A stretch of 64,000 nt of DNA. Source: Parascardovia denticolens DSM 10105 = JCM 12538. Its GTDB lineage: Bacteria > Actinomycetota > Actinomycetes > Actinomycetales > Bifidobacteriaceae. The notes under the pieces were generated by a model, which saw only the letters and a list, made by a program, of their open reading frames with translations, searched no databases and had not been told where the DNA came from. The stretch spans positions 682,001-746,000 of the forward strand of contig NZ_AP012333.1 of NCBI RefSeq assembly GCF_001042675.1. Reading direction: 5' to 3'. Below are positions 7,595 to 16,571 of the stretch, in pieces (the first letter of the stretch is position 1; each line of letters opens with the position of its first letter). A program made the position numbers and the translations under genes.

Positions 7595-8202
7595 GCGATT
7601 CGATCCAGAAGGCAAGCGATTCGGCCCAGAACGAGTCAAACGGGAAAGCAGAGGCCTTAAGGAGAGGCGGACAGGCCGCGCTCCCGGACTCCTTGGTGGT
7701 GAGGCCCTTGGAGGAATCGGATTTGGACGCCATCGCTGGTCTGGAAAGCGATCTTTTCGCCGAAGGGGCCTGGAGTCGAGACCTAGTGGAGGAGGAGGTC
7801 CATTCCCCGACACGTACCTACCTGGTCGTCTCGGACATGGCCGATCCCTCCCATCCACTGGCTTACGGCGGTTTCTGGTTCGACGGCGATGACGCGGAGC
7901 TCATGACCATCGGCGTGGACCGGGCTTGGCAGGGCAGGGGCATCGGGAAGACCCTCCTTCGGACCCTCATGGACCGGGCCAGGATCCTCAAAGCCCGACG
8001 GATGCTCCTGGAAGTGCGGGTGGATAACGATCCCGCCCTGGTCCTTTACCGCGGCCTCGGCTTCAGTATCCTAGGAATCCGGAAAAGATACTATCAGCCC
8101 GGAAACGTGGACGCGTACACGATGTCGGTGGATTTGGGAGTGCGGCCTGGAAGGAAACCGGCCGGCTTCAGCCTGCCCGTCCAGCCTTCGGCCGACATGT
8201 AG
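7591..8202 (+). CDS. rimI: Ribosomal protein S18 alanine N-acetyltransferase RimI
   Basis: The product has 203 residues. After about 30 polar N-terminal residues comes a GNAT domain: VVRPLEESDLDAIAGLE, LMTIGVDRAWQGRGIGKTL (acetyl-CoA loop) and LEVRVDNDPALVLYRGLGF. The GIRKRYY segment near the end is characteristic of RimI, and the position between tsaB and tsaD is the classic RimI context in Actinobacteria. RimI acetylates the N-terminal alanine of ribosomal protein S18. The start overlaps the tsaB stop, so translation is probably coupled. Confidence 0.9.
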   Translation: MSDSIQKASDSAQNESNGKAEALRRGGQAALPDSLVVRPLEESDLDAIAGLESDLFAEGAWSRDLVEEEVHSPTRTYLVVSDMADPSHPLAYGGFWFDGDDAELMTIGVDRAWQGRGIGKTLLRTLMDRARILKARRMLLEVRVDNDPALVLYRGLGFSILGIRKRYYQPGNVDAYTMSVDLGVRPGRKPAGFSLPVQPSADM

Positions 8203-8238
8203 TGCCTGCGGGTATGATGGCAGAAGCAAAACGAAGGG

Positions 8239-9297
8239 ATGGCAGAGGTCATGAGCGAACCGATTGTTCTGGGCATCGAATCCACCTGTGATGAGACGGC
8301 GGCGGCCGTAGTGGAGGGCGGCAAGCTTTTGTCCAACGTCGTCGCCTCTTCCATGGACGAACACGCCCGTTATGGTGGCGTGATCCCTGAACTGGCTTCC
8401 CGCGCCCATGCGGAGGCCTTCGTCCCCGTCATCTCCCAAGCCTTGGCCGACGCTGGGCTGGATCTGTCACAAGTGGACGCCATCGCCGTGTCCGCCGGCC
8501 CCGGTCTGGCGGGCTGCCTGGCGGTCGGGGTCTCCGGGGCCAAAGCCCTGGCTTACGCCGCAGGCAAGCCTTTGTATGGAATCAACCACGTGATCGGGCA
8601 CATCGCCGTCACCCAGCTGCAATTCGGCCCCTTCCCCCCGGATACCTTGGCACTCATCGTCTCCGGAGGCCATACCTCCCTCCTGCATGTCCGGGACGTC
8701 GCCCGTCAGGTGGATGTAGTGGGGACCACCCTGGATGACGCGGCGGGGGAGTGCTTCGACAAGATCGCCCGCCTGCTCGGCTTCCCCTACCCCGGAGGCC
8801 CGCATATCGACCGGCACGCCCAGAAAGGCGACCCCCATGCCCTTAAGGTCCCGCAAGGACTGACCCAGGGCCGGTCCGCCGCAAAACATCCGTATGATTT
8901 CAGTTTTTCCGGGGTGAAAACGGCGGTGGCCCGGTGGTTGGAAGAGCAGGATTCCCTAGGCAGGCCGATTCCGGTCGATGACGTCTGCGCCTCCTTGGCC
9001 GACTCCGTGGCCACCGTTTTGGCGCGCAAGGCCATCGAAGGCTGCAAACGCTACGATTCCCAGATCTTGATCGTCGGCGGCGGTTTCAGCGCCAACTCCC
9101 AGCTGAGGGGGAAACTCCAGGAATTCGGCCAGACGGCGGGGATCGAGATCCGCATTCCCCGGTTTGAACTGTGCACCGACAACGGGGCCATGGTGGCCAT
9201 GCTCGGCTCGAACCTGGTCTCAGCCGGCCTGCCCCCTTCCCCGGAGGACTTCTCCATTGATTCATCCATGCCCATGGATCAGATCTACATGGCGTGA
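8239..9297 (+). CDS. tsaD: tRNA N6-threonylcarbamoyltransferase TsaD
   Basis: The product has 352 residues, normal length. It shows LGIESTCDETAAA at the N-terminus, the metal-binding histidines in NHVIGHIA, VSGGHTSLL, and the C-terminal GGGFSANSQL and CTDNGAMVA motifs of the ASKHA fold. It catalyses transfer of the threonylcarbamoyl group onto tRNA A37. A second ATG at 8251 is equally possible as the start. A TATGAT box at 8213-8218 could be an internal promoter, but no good -35 accompanies it. Confidence 0.96.
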   Translation: MAEVMSEPIVLGIESTCDETAAAVVEGGKLLSNVVASSMDEHARYGGVIPELASRAHAEAFVPVISQALADAGLDLSQVDAIAVSAGPGLAGCLAVGVSGAKALAYAAGKPLYGINHVIGHIAVTQLQFGPFPPDTLALIVSGGHTSLLHVRDVARQVDVVGTTLDDAAGECFDKIARLLGFPYPGGPHIDRHAQKGDPHALKVPQGLTQGRSAAKHPYDFSFSGVKTAVARWLEEQDSLGRPIPVDDVCASLADSVATVLARKAIEGCKRYDSQILIVGGGFSANSQLRGKLQEFGQTAGIEIRIPRFELCTDNGAMVAMLGSNLVSAGLPPSPEDFSIDSSMPMDQIYMA

Positions 9298-9318
9298 AAG
9301 CCAAGGAAAGGTAGACGG

Positions 9319-10752
9319 ATGAAACAGTTGTGGGCGCATATCTCCACATGGTTCTTGGAGGTCCCCTTGAACAAGGGGGTCTTCCCTCAAGCGGTCGCGG
9401 GCCTGGCCCTGCTCCTGCTGGTGGTTCTCTTGCCCTATTCCGCCACCAAGATGAAAGGATGGGCGGCCAAGAGGAAACATCCACGCGCGAGCCTCCTCCT
9501 GATGCAGCTTTTAGTGGCGGCCGGCCTGTATGGGATCGGCTTCGGCCTGACCTACCTCCTGTCCAACGTCTGGGTGGTTTTCGGGGTCGAACTCGGGCTT
9601 CTGGTCATCCGGAAGGTGGCCTTGGCCTTGGCCTTGCTTGGGTTCTCCATCATCAGTCTGGTCTCTTACCGGGGCTGGCGCAAAGTCGTCTCCGTCTTCC
9701 TGCTCATCGTCTCCCTCCTTTACGGGACTTTGGGGGTGAACGCCATTTACGGGCAATATCCCACCCTCAAATCCCTCCTGGGCTATAGGTCTTTCCCCTG
9801 GCTGTCGAGCTCGGAGGTCCATCAGGCCGACAGGACCGTCGCCCAGTGGCAGAAACAGGCCGAGAAGGGGACCCTACCGGCCATGCCGGCCAAAGGGATC
9901 GTGCGGACGGTGGTCATTCCCGCCTCCCAGTCCGGCTTCGTCGCCCGGCCCGCCACGATTTATCTGCCCCCCGCGGCTCTGAGCAAACATCCGCCCAAGC
10001 TGCCGGTCATGATCGTCCTCGCCGGGCAGCCGGGCAGCCCGGATCGCTTTTTCCTAGCCGGGGATTACCAGGCCTATCTCAACGCTTTCGCCGCCCGCCA
10101 CCATGGGTTGGCCCCCATCGTGGTCTCTCCCGACCAGCTTGGCGCTTCCAGCCATAACACCCTCTGTTCCGACACCCCGATCTACGGGAAGGCCGAGACC
10201 TACATCAGCAAGGACGTCCCCGCCTGGATCTCCTCCACCCTCCCGGTAGAACATCCGGGGAAAAGCTGGCTGATCGGCGGGTTTTCCATGGGAGGGACTT
10301 GCGCCACCCACCTCGGTCCGCGTTACCACGACACTTTCGGCAACGTCATTTCGGTGGGAGGGGAGATCCACGAGACCGATGGCAGCGAGCAGGAGATGAT
10401 CTCCCGTTTCTACCGGGGGGACCGGGAAGCTTATGAAGACCATATTCCCGCCCGGGCCATCGAGAAATACGGACGCAGTTGGCAGACCTTCCTTTTCGGG
10501 GATGGACAGTACGACCAGATCGGGCAAAAGAACGCCAAGGCCATAGCCAAGGCGGCCTTGCGCAAGGGCATGAGGGTCAAGGCTTTCGTTGCTGATGGCA
10601 GCGGGCATGACTGGCATACCGTCCAAGCTGTTTTCGACTATGGCCTCCATCAGTTCTGTTGGGACCAGGGATTGACGAGCCAGGAGCCCAATCTCAAAGA
10701 CTTCAAGAAGCTTTCGCCCCTGGCCCTCAATGAGCCGGAAACGGGGTTATGA
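9319..10752 (+). CDS. Membrane-anchored esterase (esterase D/antigen 85-like fold)
   Basis: The product has 477 residues. Four transmembrane helices occupy roughly residues 22-42, 55-80, 88-112 and 118-140. They are followed by an extracytoplasmic alpha/beta-hydrolase domain with LPVMIVLAGQPGSPDRFF, the nucleophile elbow GGFSMGG (about residue 322) and the catalytic-histidine segment DGSGHDWH (about 428). This is the layout of actinobacterial putative esterases (PF00756) encoded next to aminoacyl-phosphatidylglycerol synthase genes, as here. In some bacteria such partner hydrolases remove the amino acid from the lipid; that role is inferred, not shown. Confidence 0.8.
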   Translation: MKQLWAHISTWFLEVPLNKGVFPQAVAGLALLLLVVLLPYSATKMKGWAAKRKHPRASLLLMQLLVAAGLYGIGFGLTYLLSNVWVVFGVELGLLVIRKVALALALLGFSIISLVSYRGWRKVVSVFLLIVSLLYGTLGVNAIYGQYPTLKSLLGYRSFPWLSSSEVHQADRTVAQWQKQAEKGTLPAMPAKGIVRTVVIPASQSGFVARPATIYLPPAALSKHPPKLPVMIVLAGQPGSPDRFFLAGDYQAYLNAFAARHHGLAPIVVSPDQLGASSHNTLCSDTPIYGKAETYISKDVPAWISSTLPVEHPGKSWLIGGFSMGGTCATHLGPRYHDTFGNVISVGGEIHETDGSEQEMISRFYRGDREAYEDHIPARAIEKYGRSWQTFLFGDGQYDQIGQKNAKAIAKAALRKGMRVKAFVADGSGHDWHTVQAVFDYGLHQFCWDQGLTSQEPNLKDFKKLSPLALNEPETGL

Positions 10753-10926
10753 TAGGGCAAGAAGCTATCGGAACCGCATCAGGCGGATCAAGCATGTAAA
10801 GTGATAAGACATATCAGGTTTATCAGGCATATACATACAAAGTGAAGGCCCTAACCCAATCCGGAACTGCGGAACCTTCACCAAGATTCGGACCAACCGA
10901 AGATCGAAAGAAGCGAAGGTAGAACG

Positions 10927-13605
10927 ATGACCGAACAGACAAAGCGTTCGCAGACGGCAGTCAAGGCCAAGAAACCCTTGGATTCCGCCCGGCACCCCCT
11001 GGCCGCCCTTCTGCGCGACTGCGGCGATTGGAACCGGGGACACCCCCTGACCCTGTCCATGGTCCTTTTCTTCCTCTTGGTCAACGTCCTAGTGAGGATC
11101 TTCGCCCTCCACCACGCCAATCTCAGTCCTTTGACCACTTTCGGCGGGCAGAACGACTTCAGGACCAGCTTCATCAAACTGGCCCATGGCCGATGGTATA
11201 CGGCCATCAATTCCACCTTCTTCGTGGACGCCGTTTGGCAGATCGTCCTGGGGGTCATCGTCATCCTCTTCGCCATGGGGGTGGCCGAGACTTATCTCAG
11301 CCGGGTGAAGATCGGGGCCACGATCGTCGTCACCTACATCATCGGCCTCAGTTCGGGTTTGGCCCTGTGTTATCTTTTCCAGCATTTCTCCATGGCCTGG
11401 CGCACCTTGTCGGTCATGTCACTCTCCTTGGGGCCGGGGATCCTGATCATCGGACCCTTCATGGCGGCCGGGGCGGCCTTGAGCCCCCTCTGGCGCCGTC
11501 GTCTGTACATCTTCACCTACGCCTTGATCTCCGTCGACTTGCTTTACCGGGGGGAACCCATCGATTACGCCCTCTTGGTCGGGGCTTTCGTCGGTCAGGC
11601 CTGCGGCTTCATGTTCGTCAGGCAGGACGTCAGCGATTTCGTCGTGGAGCCGGCAGAGGCGTCAGAAGTCTGGAACATCCTGGGGATCATCACGGCAATC
11701 ACCGGCCTGGGTCCTCTGGTCTCAGCCACGTCGCCCATCCATGCCGGACCTTTGTCCACCATCGGCCTCCTGCTGAGTCCGGCTCAGGAGGATTTCGGGG
11801 CGGTGGCCCGCTGCATGCACGGGGCCAAACGTATCGATTGCTACGCCCATTATGGGATCATCCGCGCCCACAACCCCAGCCTCGTGGCTGTCTCCGCCCT
11901 CGCCCTGGTGGCTATCCTGATCATCGCTTGGGGCATTTATCGCGGTCGGAGGACGGCCGTCAACATAGCCATCGCCTGGAACGCGGCCGAGATCATCCTG
12001 GCCGTCATCTACTACTTCCTCCTGCCGGTCTTGCTTGACGTCCTCATGTATGATGAAAAGTCCAATGTCACCATCCTCAGCATGATAGCGCATGGGTCTT
12101 TGCACGCTTTCCTGGTGACCAGCCTCTTGCCTTTCGTCCTCATCGTCATTTACGCTTCCCAGCACCGCCGTTTCCACATCGTCACCCGCCGCAGCCGTCT
12201 GTATGCCGGCATGGTCATCATCGCCGTCTCTTTCGTGGGATTGAGCCTCCTCTACTATCTGACCGCTCGCCTCACATCGGGGCCGTGGGTCTACGAAGGT
12301 GATTTCTTGTCTTCGGAACAGATGGGCGATTTCGACATCTTCGTCTCTCTACTGACCCAGTACATGCCGATCGGGTTCCTCTCCTTCCTGCGACTGGAGC
12401 CCCATCCTCTGGCCGCCTTCCCTCGGTTGCTCTTCCACTTGATCGGGCCGCTCGTGTGGATCATCGCCATCAGGGTCCTCATCTCATGGTTCTCCCAGGA
12501 CGGGGTGGTCGGCTTCCGGGAGCACAGGCAGGCTGACCGTCTGGTTGAGCAAGGCGGCGAGTCCATGTCCTTCATGACCACTTGGGAAGGCAATGAGTAC
12601 TGGTTCTCTCCCAGCGGCAAGTCTGCCATCGCTTACCGGGTCTATCTGGGCATCGCTTTGACGGTGACCGGGCCTTTCGGCGACCCCCAGGAATACAAAC
12701 AGGACCTCATCGACTTCACCCGCTTCTGCGAGAAGAACTCGTGGATGCCCGTTTTCTACGCCGTCCACGAAGATCAGCGGCAGGCGTTGGAGGACATGCA
12801 GTGGAGCAGCCTGGACGTGGGCACGGAGATGATCATCGACCCTCGGCAATGGAAAACCACTGGGAAGAAATGGCAGGACGTGCGCACGGCCATCAATAAG
12901 GCCAAGCGGCAGGGGATCGTGGACGTTCTCAGCACTTACCAGGAAGCCTCGCTGGACGTTCGCTCCCAAATCATCGGAATCTCCGATTCCTGGGCGGACG
13001 AGAAGTCCCTTCCGGAGATGAAGTTCACCCTTGGCGGGGTGGAGGAGCTGCGGGATCCCCGGGTGAAGCTGCTCTACGCCGTGGACGCCCAAGGCGAAGT
13101 GATCGCCGTGACTTCCTGGCTGCCCACCTACCGCCAGGGGAAGGTGGTCGGCTGGACTTTGGACTTCATGCGTCATCGGCCCGACGCCGTCAACGGCATC
13201 ATGGAGTTCCTCATCGCCCGCATGGCTGAGCGCCTGAGGGATGGGCAGTCGGACAACCCGCAAGGGGCCGATACGGACGATCCGACCATGAAGGACGTGG
13301 AATTCCTCAGCCTGTCCGCCGCCCCTTTGTCGGGAATCCAGCCCCTAGGCAAGGGGTCTGCCGTCCCGACCCATGTCCTGCAGATGACCGCGAAGATCTT
13401 GGAACCGGCGTACGGCTTCCATTCCTTGCTCTTCTTCAAGAAGAAGTTCCAGCCTCAGGAGAGCCACGTCTTCGTGGCCTATCCTGACGCCTCCCGGCTG
13501 CCTCAGCTGGCCTTGGCCGTCACTCACGCCTATCTGCCCGATATGAGCATGAGGGATGTCATCTCCCTGATGGAGGCCGTCTCCAAGAAGAAGGAGGAAA
13601 AGTAG
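10927..13605 (+). CDS. MprF-like aminoacyl-lipid synthase (DUF2156) with multi-helix membrane domain
   Basis: The product has 892 residues. The first half carries about ten or more transmembrane helices, beginning with a rhomboid-like block (LVNVLVRIFALHH, FGGQNDFRTSFIKL). From about residue 540 comes the cytoplasmic DUF2156 domain of lysyl/alanyl-phosphatidylglycerol synthases: YWFSPSGKSAIAYRV, TGPFGDPQEY, the MIIDPRQW strand and the KKWQDVRTAINKA helix. These enzymes move an amino acid from aminoacyl-tRNA to a membrane lipid, giving resistance to cationic peptides. It lies 174 bases after the esterase gene, in an AT-richer gap that could hold its own promoter. The amino acid and lipid used are not known. 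Confidence 0.85.
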   Translation: MTEQTKRSQTAVKAKKPLDSARHPLAALLRDCGDWNRGHPLTLSMVLFFLLVNVLVRIFALHHANLSPLTTFGGQNDFRTSFIKLAHGRWYTAINSTFFVDAVWQIVLGVIVILFAMGVAETYLSRVKIGATIVVTYIIGLSSGLALCYLFQHFSMAWRTLSVMSLSLGPGILIIGPFMAAGAALSPLWRRRLYIFTYALISVDLLYRGEPIDYALLVGAFVGQACGFMFVRQDVSDFVVEPAEASEVWNILGIITAITGLGPLVSATSPIHAGPLSTIGLLLSPAQEDFGAVARCMHGAKRIDCYAHYGIIRAHNPSLVAVSALALVAILIIAWGIYRGRRTAVNIAIAWNAAEIILAVIYYFLLPVLLDVLMYDEKSNVTILSMIAHGSLHAFLVTSLLPFVLIVIYASQHRRFHIVTRRSRLYAGMVIIAVSFVGLSLLYYLTARLTSGPWVYEGDFLSSEQMGDFDIFVSLLTQYMPIGFLSFLRLEPHPLAAFPRLLFHLIGPLVWIIAIRVLISWFSQDGVVGFREHRQADRLVEQGGESMSFMTTWEGNEYWFSPSGKSAIAYRVYLGIALTVTGPFGDPQEYKQDLIDFTRFCEKNSWMPVFYAVHEDQRQALEDMQWSSLDVGTEMIIDPRQWKTTGKKWQDVRTAINKAKRQGIVDVLSTYQEASLDVRSQIIGISDSWADEKSLPEMKFTLGGVEELRDPRVKLLYAVDAQGEVIAVTSWLPTYRQGKVVGWTLDFMRHRPDAVNGIMEFLIARMAERLRDGQSDNPQGADTDDPTMKDVEFLSLSAAPLSGIQPLGKGSAVPTHVLQMTAKILEPAYGFHSLLFFKKKFQPQESHVFVAYPDASRLPQLALAVTHAYLPDMSMRDVISLMEAVSKKKEEK

Positions 13606-13814
13606 GCGGAAGTAAGCACGAGACGGATGCAGGTGGTTGGCCTGAGCCATGAAGCTATGCTGGCTGCTGGCTGCCGGCCTGGGTGAGGAGCCGTGGGAAG
13701 CTGCAGTTGGCATGCTTAGGCGAGGAGCTGGTTGTCGCATGATTGATTGGCGGTATGGCTGATTGGCAAAGAACTGAGAGCGGGGCCAGGGGCTGCGCCA
13801 GCAACACGCCGTGT

Positions 13815-13843
13815 TTGCTTTTTCCGCATATCGTGCTTAAATA
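13815..13843 (+). promoter_or_regulatory. Candidate promoter of tRNA-Arg
   Basis: TTGCTT at 13815-13820 and TAAATA at 13838-13843 are separated by 17 bases and lie 35 bases before the tRNA. The -35 hexamer is the same as that of the rrn promoter candidate at 25907. Confidence 0.5.
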
Positions 13844-13878
13844 GATGACTGTTGTCAGGAAGAAATGAATGACGGCAT

Positions 13879-13952
13879 GCGCCAGTAGCCCAACGGATTA
13901 GAGCATCTGACTACGGATCAGAAGGTTGCAGGTTCGAATCCTGTCTGGCGCA
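13879..13952 (+). tRNA. tRNA-Arg (anticodon ACG)
   Basis: It is 74 bases long and folds into a normal cloverleaf. The acceptor arms GCGCCAG and CTGGCGC pair perfectly. The anticodon stem TCTGA/TCAGA encloses CTACGGA, so the anticodon is ACG (read as ICG, decoding CGU/CGC/CGA). The T arm has GGTTCGAATCC. CCA is not encoded. Confidence 0.96.
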
Positions 13953-13958
13953 CGGACA

Positions 13959-13987
13959 AGCCGGGAGCAATCGCTTCCGGCTTTTTC
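13959..13987 (+). terminator. Rho-independent terminator after tRNA-Arg
   Basis: A ten-base stem (AGCCGGGAGC with GCTTCCGGCT, one mismatched pair) around an AATC loop is followed directly by TTTTCT. It begins seven bases after the tRNA. Confidence 0.85.
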
Positions 13988-14081
13988 TGTTTGCTTCCGT
14001 GTGCGGCTTCAATCCGTCGCATATCCGATTGGCGCGGCGTCCCCGCGCCACACCCCTAGGCCGGTTTTCGAAAGGAATCTC

Positions 14082-15422
14082 ATGACCGAAGAGGCAAGGT
14101 TGGACACCGACTTCCATCAGGTGGCCCTAGACGAGGAGCGGGGAAGGGGCCGAACGCTGACCCTGGTGGCCCGCTTGTCTTACTCGGACCGGGCTTCCGG
14201 TCTGATCATGCTCGCCTTCGCCCTCGCCGGGCTCCTGTGCGCCAACCTTCCCTTGACTAGAGGCTTCTACCATGGTCTTTCGGAGTGGACCATCGGTCTG
14301 CCCGGGACGAATCTCATGCTGGGGATAGGGCATTGGGCCCAGGACGGCCTGCTGACCATCTTCTTCCTGGTGGTGGGGTTGGAGCTGAAACAGGAGTTGA
14401 CGACCGGTTCCTTGGCCAATCCCCGGGCCGCGGCTGTCCCGATGATCGCCGCCTTAGGTGGAGTCCTTCTGCCCCCTGCGGTTTTTCTGGTAGTGGCGGG
14501 CATCGGTTCCCGCCTGGACCTGATGCATGGGTTGGCCTTCTCCTTGGTCGCTCACGGATGGGCGGTGCCGACCGCCACGGACATCGCTTTCTCCCTGGCC
14601 ATCCTGGCGATTTTCGCCAAAAGCCTGCCCGGCTCCATCCGGGCCTTTCTCATGACCCTGGCCACGGTCGATGACCTCTTGGGAATCATCATCATCGCCC
14701 TTTTCTACTCGTCTTTGAACGCCTGGTATTGGTTCCTGGCGGTCATCATCCTGGCCGCCTGTTGGGCCTTTCTGGTCCGCCGCCGGCGGGTTCCGTGGGT
14801 CCTGGTCGCTCTTGTGGGGATTTGCGCCTGGGCGGCCATGTATGAGGCCGGAATCCATCCCACCCTGGCCGGGGTCCTTGTGGGGCTTTTGACCCCTTCG
14901 CGTCCTCTGTTTGAGGAGGAATCGCCCCGGGCGGAGCGTTACCATGACAAGCTGCAGCCCTTCTCCGCCCTTCTGGCCCTGCCGATTTTCGCCTTTTTCG
15001 CCACGGGCATCAGTTTTACCGGCTCCGAGGCTGGGATTGCGGCTGCAGCTGGCTCCGCGGCTGGAACCGCTGCTGGTTCGGTCTCGGCTTTCACCTTGTC
15101 TCCCATCGTCTGGGGGATCGTCGCGGCCTTGGTCATCGGCAAGCCTGTGGGGGTGGTAGCCGCCACCTGGATCAGCACCCACCTTTTCCGACTCAAGCTC
15201 GCTCCCGGTCTGAAGGTCAGGGCCTTGATTCCCATGGCCACGGCTTGCGGCATCGGTTTCACCGTCGCCTTCCTCATGGCCTCCTTGGCCTATCATCATG
15301 AGCTTTTGCAGAATGAGGCCCGATTCGGCGTTTTGATTGGCTCTCTCCTGTCCGCCGCCTTGGCCGCTATTCTTTTGCGCAGGCAGGAGAAACGGTTCAA
15401 GCGGACGGGGGCCTTGGCCTGA
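14082..15422 (+). CDS. nhaA: Na+/H+ antiporter NhaA
   Basis: The product has 446 residues with about 12 membrane helices. Family motifs are FFLVVGLELKQELTTG, PTATDIAFSLAILAIF, and the paired aspartates in TLATVDDLLGIIIIAL that bind Na+/H+ in the E. coli protein. The start at 14082 follows AAAGGA; the open frame upstream runs back through the tRNA and is not coding. It exchanges internal Na+ for external protons. An Ala/Gly/Ser-rich loop (SEAGIAAAAGSAAGTAAGS) is longer than usual. Transcription is separate from tRNA-Arg because of the terminator between them. Confidence 0.95.
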   Translation: MTEEARLDTDFHQVALDEERGRGRTLTLVARLSYSDRASGLIMLAFALAGLLCANLPLTRGFYHGLSEWTIGLPGTNLMLGIGHWAQDGLLTIFFLVVGLELKQELTTGSLANPRAAAVPMIAALGGVLLPPAVFLVVAGIGSRLDLMHGLAFSLVAHGWAVPTATDIAFSLAILAIFAKSLPGSIRAFLMTLATVDDLLGIIIIALFYSSLNAWYWFLAVIILAACWAFLVRRRRVPWVLVALVGICAWAAMYEAGIHPTLAGVLVGLLTPSRPLFEEESPRAERYHDKLQPFSALLALPIFAFFATGISFTGSEAGIAAAAGSAAGTAAGSVSAFTLSPIVWGIVAALVIGKPVGVVAATWISTHLFRLKLAPGLKVRALIPMATACGIGFTVAFLMASLAYHHELLQNEARFGVLIGSLLSAALAAILLRRQEKRFKRTGALA

Positions 15423-15783
15423 GTATTTGCTGGCACTGAATCAGCTGGGGGACTTTAAGGCCTCTTGGTATCTTTTAGATCCTCTAGGGGCCTGGACGCT
15501 TCTCGTGATTCTGAGGCTTCCCTGGCTTTGAGTCTTCCTTGCCCCATGATTTCCCCGCCCTTTTTCTCCTCCCGCCGGGCAGACATTGACGAATCGCGTT
15601 AAGCATCGTTTACTGGTACCTTTTTCCCTCGGGCAGACAAGGCGCTAGAGTGAGGGAGGACGTTGGGGAGCGGGGGAAGTGGGGATAGGACGATGAGATA
15701 GGGGAGCGGGGGGATGAAAGAACCAAATGAAGGGCACAAGGGATGGATGCCGGCGAATGGCATCCAGGAAATGAAGGATCATC
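15423..15783 (+). promoter_or_regulatory. 361-bp intergenic region; promoter and hairpin before the LOG gene
   Basis: No gene is supported here. A promoter-like pair TTGACG (15586-15591) and TTTACT (15609-15614) is separated by 17 bases. A perfect 7-bp hairpin, GGATGCC (15745-15751) with GGCATCC (15759-15765), stands just before the AAGGATC ribosome-binding site of the next gene, close enough to influence its translation. Confidence 0.4.
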
Positions 15784-16425
15784 ATGACTGAAGCGGATTT
15801 TTCCGGCATTGGCGAAGAGAACGCGGAGCAATGGATCGATGGGGTGGCGGAGGAATTCCGCGAAGGTTTCCAGACCCTTTCCGCCATCGGCCCCGCCATT
15901 TCCATCTTTGGCTCCGCCCGGCTCTCCCAAGATAACAAGTACTGCCTGGCGGCCGAGAGGATGGCCCGGCTGGCCGTCGGAAAGGGGAGGGCCGTCATCA
16001 CCGGCGGAGGGCCGGGAATCATGGAGGCCGCCAACCGAGGGGCCAAACTGGCCGGGGGAAGGTCGGTCGGCTTGGGCATCATCCTCCCGCATGAGCAAAA
16101 GCTGAACCCCTACGTGGACACCTCCATCACCTTCAAACACTTCTTCGTGCGCAAGACCATGTTCATGCAGCATTCGCAAGGTATCATCGTCTGCCCGGGC
16201 GGTTTCGGCACTTTCGACGAGATGTTCGAGGCCCTGACCCTGGTCCAGACGCATAAGGCCCCGCACATGCCCATCGTCCTGTTCGAAAAAGACTATTGGC
16301 AGGAGCTATTCACGTGGCTGAAGACCACGGTCCTGGATAGCGGGATGATCTCCACCTTCGACCCGGGGACGGTTTTCTTCACAAACAGCGAGGCCGAAGC
16401 CGTCGACCTGGTCACCCGGGACTGA
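15784..16425 (+). CDS. LOG-family protein (TIGR00730), probable nucleoside 5'-monophosphate phosphoribohydrolase
   Basis: The product has 213 residues. It has a Rossmann-like fold with ISIFGSARL, the GGGPGIMEAANRGA loop and the diagnostic PGGFGTFDE motif (P-G-G-x-G-T-x-x-E), whose Arg/Glu residues form the active site in LOG enzymes. Members split cytokinin or purine riboside monophosphates into base and ribose 5-phosphate; the bacterial substrate here is uncertain. The start ATG follows AAGGATC. It is convergent with the O-methyltransferase gene. Confidence 0.88.
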   Translation: MTEADFSGIGEENAEQWIDGVAEEFREGFQTLSAIGPAISIFGSARLSQDNKYCLAAERMARLAVGKGRAVITGGGPGIMEAANRGAKLAGGRSVGLGIILPHEQKLNPYVDTSITFKHFFVRKTMFMQHSQGIIVCPGGFGTFDEMFEALTLVQTHKAPHMPIVLFEKDYWQELFTWLKTTVLDSGMISTFDPGTVFFTNSEAEAVDLVTRD

Positions 16426-16447
16426 GCCAATTCACGAAGCATCAAGC

Positions 16448-16560
16448 ATTTTCAGATTCTGGAATCCGGACTCTGAAAATGGAATCAGGAATCCGGAACC
16501 CAAGGCAGAGCCAACCAATCTGAAATCTGAATCCGGAATCAGAAATTTTCCGAATTCAGA
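16448..16560. terminator. Bidirectional terminator region with GAATCCGGA-type repeats
   Basis: Two inverted repeats lie between convergent genes: ATTTTCAGA (16448) with TCTGAAAAT (16472), and TCTGAAT (16526) with ATTCAGA (16554). The arms and loops share several copies of GAATCCGGA or close variants. The first could terminate transcription in either direction because its arms end in A/T runs. Confidence 0.5.
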
Positions 16561-16571
16561 GACGAAAAATC

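Noticed and set aside
13926..14081. Upstream extension of nhaA to 13926
   Set aside because: It would begin inside tRNA-Arg and cross its terminator; the ATG at 14082 has a ribosome-binding site.
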